25,000 nt of DNA from Glandiceps talaboti (lineage: Eukaryota > Hemichordata > Enteropneusta > Spengelidae), in contig NC_135571.1 of the NCBI RefSeq assembly GCF_964340395.1, positions 7,025,453-7,050,452 of the forward strand. Reading direction: 5' to 3'. A program made the position numbers and the translations under genes. The number at the start of each line of letters is the position of its first letter. Positions within the stretch are counted from its first letter, which is position 1. Of the stretch, positions 20,403 to 25,000 are shown piece after piece. The notes beneath the pieces were generated by a model. That model was not told where the DNA came from. It saw nothing but the letters and a program-made list of their open reading frames with translations, and searched no databases.

Positions 20403-21085
20403 GTAAGTACTTTCTTATTGTTATGGTACTCATACTGATACTTGTGGTCTTCGACACACCTTATACGCGCATCCTTGCTGATTCCTAACAAAAGTGACTA
20501 AAACATTGCCTTGACCTCAATCCATAATATCGTTTTAAGCTAGAAATACAAAGCCATCAGTTATCTATGGAGTAAGTTCGTTCATGGACAGACTCGGCCA
20601 CCATGGTCAGTTCACCTACAGTGTAGTAACCTCATTATATAGAGACATGTTTGTTATTGAGGGTAGGAGTGAAGGACGAGGTTACACTTCAATACAGAAT
20701 TCAAAAGATTCCGTTTTGTTAACCCATTCACGTAGAAACGTGTTCTGCTTCATTCTCTTCATGAAAACCAAGTATTACAACCAGGCCAGTTCAACCACAA
20801 ACGGGTGTGTTCATTATTTCTTGTGATTTTAAGAGTCGGTATATGAAATACACGTTACTCGAATCATATAAAACATGCCGACAATTTAGTATTTAGTAAG
20901 TATATTGTCTAACTGAAAATCATGAAACAAGTCACCACCACTGTTTCGGGGGGGGGGGCAGATGCACGACAGTTCACAAGTTAACCTCCAAATTACATCG
21001 ACGACATGATATCGAATATTGCAGTTTATCCTACTAGGTTATTTGTGTGTGTATTTTTTCAGAGTGATTCATAGCTGAAGTAAAA

Positions 21086-21529
21086 ATGTTGCAGTTTGAC
21101 GATGTTTTGAAGTATTTGCTGGGTGAATTTGGAACGTACCAGAAGCGAGTTTACCTGTTGATGGGGATGGTAGCCTTACCAACTGCTTACTATACATTGC
21201 TACCCGTCTTCTTCTTTGCCACAACTGATTCCTGGTGTAAAGTTCCGAACGTAGACGAAATAAGCCGACAGGTCTGTCTTGCAAACTTCACCACTGCCAG
21301 TTGTATGGAATTGGTTAAAAACGTAACTATCCCAAGACAATCGGCAAATTCAGGATGTGGACCGGTGACCGCCTTTAGTCAGTGCCATAGATACAATGTC
21401 AACCTAAGTGAGACAACATTCTACAAAGTGGAACACGACAAGAACTATTATCAGAATAGTTCTACATTAAAATGTGATCATGGATGGGAATATGATAGAT
21501 CTACATACACATCTACTGTCACGCATCAG
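21086..21529 (+). CDS. SLC22 coding exon 1
   Basis: Codes residues 1-148: cytosolic N-terminus, TM1 and the whole Cys-rich extracellular loop. It ends CAG before GTATCT and closes in phase 0. It is large, as first coding exons of SLC22 genes usually are. Confidence 0.93.
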
Positions 21530-21563
21530 GTATCTACTAAAAAGTTCCCTTTCTTTACCATAT

Positions 21564-21611
<48 letters not shown>

Positions 21612-24176
21612 TATCCGTCTCCCTATCTCCGAATTATTGTGGTTTATACCGAAAGTCAACAACGGCCCCTTCTTTTGTATATATTGTGCTTAATTTGGAT
21701 AGCAAGATCACTATTGGTCGGTACATGCGATTAGTTTAATTTGCATATTAAAATCGAATTTGATCTGTTATCTTTAAACTTTATGTTATTTAGTTTGGCT
21801 TTTAGATGGGACACTGGAAAAAGTTACACTTTTGTCAGTGCAGGTTTTGCTATTATATATGAATTGTGTTGTCTGACTCAGTGGATTGCAAAAAGGGCAC
21901 TATTAATTTACATATAATTTACATACTGTTAAATTGCATAAAATTTACATTCTGTAAACGTACATATAATTTTCATACTGATAATTTACATAAAATTTAC
22001 ATACTGTTAATTTACATACTGAGAATCCACATATAATTTACATACTGATAATTTACATATAATCTACATACTGATAATTCATATATAATTTACATACTGA
22101 TAATTCACATATAATCTACATACTGATAATTCACATATAATTTACATACTGATAATTTACATTTACTTACTCACCACTTTGTGTTATTTCTTGTATAGTT
22201 TGACCTGGTATGTGATCGATCTTATCTGACGGCGTTGGCAAAATCTTCCTACATGGCTGGGTTTTTGGTTGGTTCTATCGTCTATGGAATCATATTAGAC
22301 AGGTAGGATGAAATAAGCTTAGGGAACATTTCAGTTATGTCCAGAAGACGTCACATGAAAAATTTAAAATTTAAAAAAAAATCAGTAAAGATACCTTCTG
22401 TCACACATTATTGCAACATACTATTACACTATTATTACATTATATTAATTTCTGTCTAAATATAATGCTCAAGCCAAGTTGAACAAAAAGTGTGGAATAT
22501 ATACTCTGGTCGTTCGTCACGACAACGAACGTTAATGTTGCGACAACGCACGTCAATGGTCGACAACGCACGTCTATGTCACTGGTTTTGCTGTGTTCGA
22601 AATATGAGTCAAAACCTTCAAAATTCCCAGATTTTTCTTTGATATTGCTGGCGGTGGTATAATTATGTTATTCTCCAATATTTTTCTTCATTCGGCCGGA
22701 AAATACTTGCAACCTAAGCGTTGTCACTACTCGTCTAGCAACTCATAGTGAAAAAGGCCCTTTAGGTCACTCGTATTTTCTTTGGCTGAACGAAGAAAAA
22801 TATTGGGGAAGAACATCTAATTTTCAGTATTGAAGGGACATGCATGGGCCAGCTTGAAGAACAAATTTTCTAGGTTTTAAATAATACTTCACAAATTCAC
22901 ATTTGTGTTGAATTTTGATAGCATTGACGTTTTACGCATGAGCATTTATTCTACGACCCTGTTGTAAGTGGCAGTTCCTCATCGAATCATTGATTTGGTT
23001 TGAGTGACTTAATCTAGTGATGATCAAATATGTCTTCAAATTCATAATGAAATGTAATTTTTCATATGAAATAAAATATCACACACTGAAGAAATGAACA
23101 AATCTGGTCTATGCCAAATCTGATGCCTGTGTGTACACAGAAAATCTACAGATTCAACAATCGACTATTGGAAATCGAAAAATTTCTAAGATAAAAATAT
23201 TTGACCTATACATCTAGGTTTGGTCGTATCAAGGGTTTGATGGCTGCAGTTGTCATAGGAACGGTAGCTGGGACGATAGAAGCGTTTGCACCAAACTTTG
23301 CCATATTTGCAATTTGTCGATTTTTAGTGGCTGTTAATATTTACGGTGCATACCTTGCTGCATTCGTTTTCGGTAAGTCGCAGATAATATGTTATACTAT
23401 AAATACAAGTATTGAAGAAAAAAATTGCAATCTTTTCTACTGAGCGGTGATCACAAAGACTATAAAGACCTCCGACAACAGTAGTTTGACAATGTTTAAG
23501 TTGTTACCGCAGTCTGTCTGTGTCTGTTTTTTTTTGCTTATTTGTGAACATTGTTTATGTAATGATGAAACACGTTGAACAATTTCCAATGGGACAGAAA
23601 CAAGTTTACGTGGACATCCGATTCTTTATCATTCTAAACCTATTCTTTTTGTGAAATATTGTCATCAACAGCCGCCATTGTGATCCACCCCGAGCGGCTC
23701 CACGTTAGCGGAGATATGCATGCAACTGGTGACTTCCAGTATAGCAAGTACAACAATGAGATGTTTAAACGTTTCAGAGATGCGAATTATGCAAGTTCTG
23801 CGTCTTTAACTCTGTACCGAATTAACCCTTTCCTTATACCCAGCAACGATATATACAGAATTCACCACTATAACCATGCAAATTGAAGAGATAGACATTC
23901 TGTACTGTTGGAGGTAATATAGATTGAATTACTCTTTGTTTTGTCACTTTTCTTTCTGTAGCTACCGAGATGGTAGGGCCATCCAGGCGCACTGTATGTG
24001 GTATGGCATTTAATGTATTCTTCGGGCTAGGTTATTCACTCTTAGCACCGTTTGCATACCTTATTCGTACCTGGTGGATTCTACAGTTAGTCCTCACTGT
24101 TCCAAGTATACTGTTTGTTTCATTCTGGTGGTAAGTATTCTAAAGAACGTTTGTAAAGAACACTGTACTCATGAAC

Positions 24177-24247
<71 letters not shown>

Positions 24248-24668
24248 GAGAGGGGGAGAGGGAGTTTTGTGTTGGCACATGTACACTTCTAAGATATTCT
24301 AGTCTCTACGTGTGTGTGTGTGTGTGTGGGGGTGTTTGTGTGTGTGTGTGTGTGTGTGTGTTAGTAGTATTAATGTACAGCTTTGTTCATTCTGGTCAGA
24401 ACATTGAATACGTTTCTTTAACACCTTGTACTAAAAATCAACAAGAGTACTGACCACTACAGATCTTGAATGTAAACATTTCTTGCATTATATGCTTGTC
24501 TTTTCTTCTTCAAGGATTGTTCCAGAGTCTCCAAGGTGGTTGCTATCTGTTGGCAAAACTAAAGAGGCCTTAGAGATCATTAGGAAAATGGCTAGAGTAA
24601 ACAAAGTGTCCCTACCTGATGATATCTTCAGTGAGTCGTGGAAACCAAGTATTGAAAATGAACAAAAG
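21086..24668 (+). CDS. SLC22-family organic ion transporter, N-terminal 342 residues (gene continues beyond window)
   Basis: This is a major-facilitator transporter of the SLC22 (OCT/OCTN/OAT) group, a plasma-membrane carrier of organic cations, anions or zwitterions. Five exons join in phase: 21086-21529, 22199-22302, 23218-23372, 23962-24130 and 24515-24668. All introns are GT-AG. Predicted topology: TM1 about residues 22-45; a large extracellular loop with six Cys (51, 64, 73, 91, 100, 130) and four N-glycosylation sequons (N67, N79, N106, N124); FDLVCD at 149-154; TM2 157-181; the signature G-x3-DR-x-GR at 178-186; TM3 190-207; TM4 211-233 with R217; TM5 246-268; TM6 272-290; PESPRWL at 294-300; then the start of the cytosolic loop. 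Family members have about 550 residues and 12 TMs, so TMs 7-12 lie downstream. ATG has A at -3 and follows a 5' UTR acceptor ending at 21062. The substrate and subfamily cannot be told from this half. Confidence 0.95.
21565..21609 (+). repeat. (GT)n microsatellite in intron 1
   Basis: About 21 GT units starting 35 bp after the exon 1 donor. Confidence 0.95.
21908..22165 (+). repeat. 26-bp minisatellite in intron 1
   Basis: CATACTG (once CATTCTG) recurs at 21922, 21948, 21974, 22000, 22015, 22041, 22067, 22093, 22119 and 22145. The spacing is exactly 26 bp except for one truncated 15-bp unit. A typical unit is ACATACTGATAATTCACATA plus TAATTT. The array ends about 33 bp before exon 2, so the branch point of intron 1 must lie in or right beside it. 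Confidence 0.95.
22199..22302 (+). CDS. SLC22 coding exon 2
   Basis: 104 bases coding residues 149-182 and two bases of codon 183. It contains FDLVCD and TM2 up to LDR. Acceptor TTGTATAG, donor GTAGGA. It starts in phase 0 and ends after two bases of the Arg codon. Confidence 0.93.
22520..22581 (+). repeat. 21-bp triplication (CGACAACGCACGT) in intron 2
   Basis: Three tandem units start CGACAACG at 22520, 22541 and 22561, followed by (A/C)ACGT..ATG. They are CG-rich in an AT-rich intron and sit just before the foldback element. Confidence 0.85.
22603..22885. repeat. Long imperfect foldback (hairpin) in intron 2, MITE-like
   Basis: The core arms 22671-22697 and 22784-22810 pair at about 24 of 27 positions. 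Pairing continues inward (AAAATAC with GTATTTT, ACCTAA with TTAGGT, TCACTA with TAGTGA) to a small loop near 22735-22745. Outward, weaker pairing continues (AATTATGTT with AACATCTAATT, GCTGGC with GCCAGC, AAAACCT with AGGTTTT). No frame is conserved. It is either a foldback MITE or a source of a hairpin RNA. The outer limits are approximate. Confidence 0.8.
23218..23372 (+). CDS. SLC22 coding exon 3
   Basis: 155 bases completing Arg183 and coding residues 184-234 plus one base of codon 235. It covers FGR of the MFS signature, TM3 and TM4 ([11 protein letters not shown]). Acceptor ACATCTAG, donor GTAAGT. The frame joins exon 2 without a shift. Confidence 0.93.
23672..23886 (+). other. Open, phase-matched segment in intron 3 (possible alternative 3' exon)
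   Basis: AG at 23670-23671 is followed by a frame that would continue exon 3 in the right phase for 71 codons to TGA at 23884-23886. The first 100 bases are unusually GC-rich for this intron ([16 protein letters not shown]). The pyrimidine tract before it is weak. If used, it would end the protein after TM4. It could also be a chance frame or an inserted fragment. Confidence 0.2.
23962..24130 (+). CDS. SLC22 coding exon 4
   Basis: 169 bases completing codon 235 and coding residues 236-290 plus two bases of Trp291. It covers TM5 and TM6, beginning [10 protein letters not shown], the place of the family's E-x2-x-P-x-R-R/T segment. Acceptor CTTTCTGTAG, donor GTAAGT. Confidence 0.93.
24178..24262 (+). 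repeat. (GA)n microsatellite in intron 4
   Basis: About 32 nearly pure GA units, then GGGGAGAG-type variants. It starts 48 bp after the exon 4 donor. Confidence 0.95.
24310..24361 (+). repeat. (GT)n microsatellite in intron 4
   Basis: GT units interrupted by a short GGGGGTGTTT segment. Confidence 0.95.
24515..24668 (+). CDS. SLC22 coding exon 5 (last in window)
   Basis: 154 bases completing Trp291 and coding residues 292-342: PESPRWL, then the first part of the TM6-TM7 cytosolic loop ([15 protein letters not shown]). Acceptor CTTCTTCAAG. It closes in phase 0 at AAG before GTCATT, a weak donor. Reading on gives a stop two codons later, so splicing here is expected. Confidence 0.9.
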
Positions 24669-25000
24669 GTCATTTGAATCTGATGCCTTATTTAGCTACA
24701 TATGATTATGAAATAACACACACACACACACATAATGTATATATATATTTATATATATACATATATATTTCATTATTTTTTGTTGACGTGGTTATGTTGT
24801 ATATGGTTATTACTCTGTCATATCTTTCGTCATTTAGCCAAGGCAAATACGAGGTGTATAAGGGGCCTTGTCACTACTAGTCTTTGACGAGTACCATTGT
24901 GCCCCAAATGTGTTACAACTAAAAGAGAAAAAAATACTTTGGAGGACAATGTGTATTTACCTACCCAAGCTTATAATGACCATTAAGAATGTTTTGAATC
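24669..25000 (+). other. Start of SLC22 intron 5
   Basis: It contains a short CA run (about 24717-24732) and an AT-rich stretch (about 24735-24770). No further SLC22 exon is seen. The frame after CATTTAG near 24838 stops quickly and does not match the family. Confidence 0.6.

Noticed and set aside
24838-24880. Candidate sixth SLC22 exon after CATTTAG
   Set aside because: The frame following it meets a stop within a few codons, and the text does not match the TM7 region.
1-25000. CRISPR arrays, bacterial operons, integrons or phage genes
   Set aside because: No direct repeats with unique spacers of CRISPR type. The intron-split gene and LINE remnant show a eukaryotic genome.

Overview
The window looks like nuclear DNA of an animal, most likely an AT-rich, microsatellite-heavy invertebrate genome. 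The reasons are an SLC22-type transporter gene split by GT-AG introns, a decayed LINE reverse transcriptase, long tetranucleotide arrays, and large gene-poor spacers without bacterial-style operons. I cannot name the phylum. A marine deuterostome or lophotrochozoan would fit, but this is inference.

Layout. About 0.7-2.4 kb holds a dead non-LTR retrotransposon fragment, a TTGAC/CTGAC pentamer repeat and short dispersed repeats. A possible last exon of an unrecognised membrane-anchored protein lies at 3.36-3.54 kb (+). From 3.9 to 9.1 kb the sequence is mostly non-coding, with compound (TCTG)n/(TATG)n arrays and their reverse complements. 9.1-12.5 kb is AT-rich spacer. At 12.58-13.52 kb (-) is an intact single-exon frame of 312 codons for a basic, Cys-rich protein that I do not recognise. 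At 14.19-14.66 kb are three diverged tandem units of about 165 bp, two with an exact E2F-like TTTCCCGCCAAA core. 14.7-17.9 kb has no secure gene. 17.98-18.71 kb is a (TATG)n array of about 740 bp, and 18.99-19.38 kb is a repeat-like block built around GTCTAAAATGGG.

The right end (about 20.05-24.67 kb, continuing past the window) is the main gene: the N-terminal 342 residues of a 12-TM SLC22 organic ion transporter in five coding exons with matching phases. It has the large Cys-rich glycosylated loop, the FDLVCD segment, the DRFGR motif and the PESPRWL motif. A putative TATA box, a DR1 nuclear-receptor-like site and a non-coding first exon lie upstream. Its introns hold a 26-bp minisatellite, a 21-bp triplication, a foldback of roughly 280 bp and GA/GT microsatellites.

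Only two coding units are well supported: the SLC22 gene, and the 312-codon frame on the minus strand. No functional link between them is visible. The most interesting non-routine structures are the intronic foldback, the E2F-like tandem repeat, the DR1 site and the orphan Cys-rich protein. I did not find a convincing new multi-gene system.
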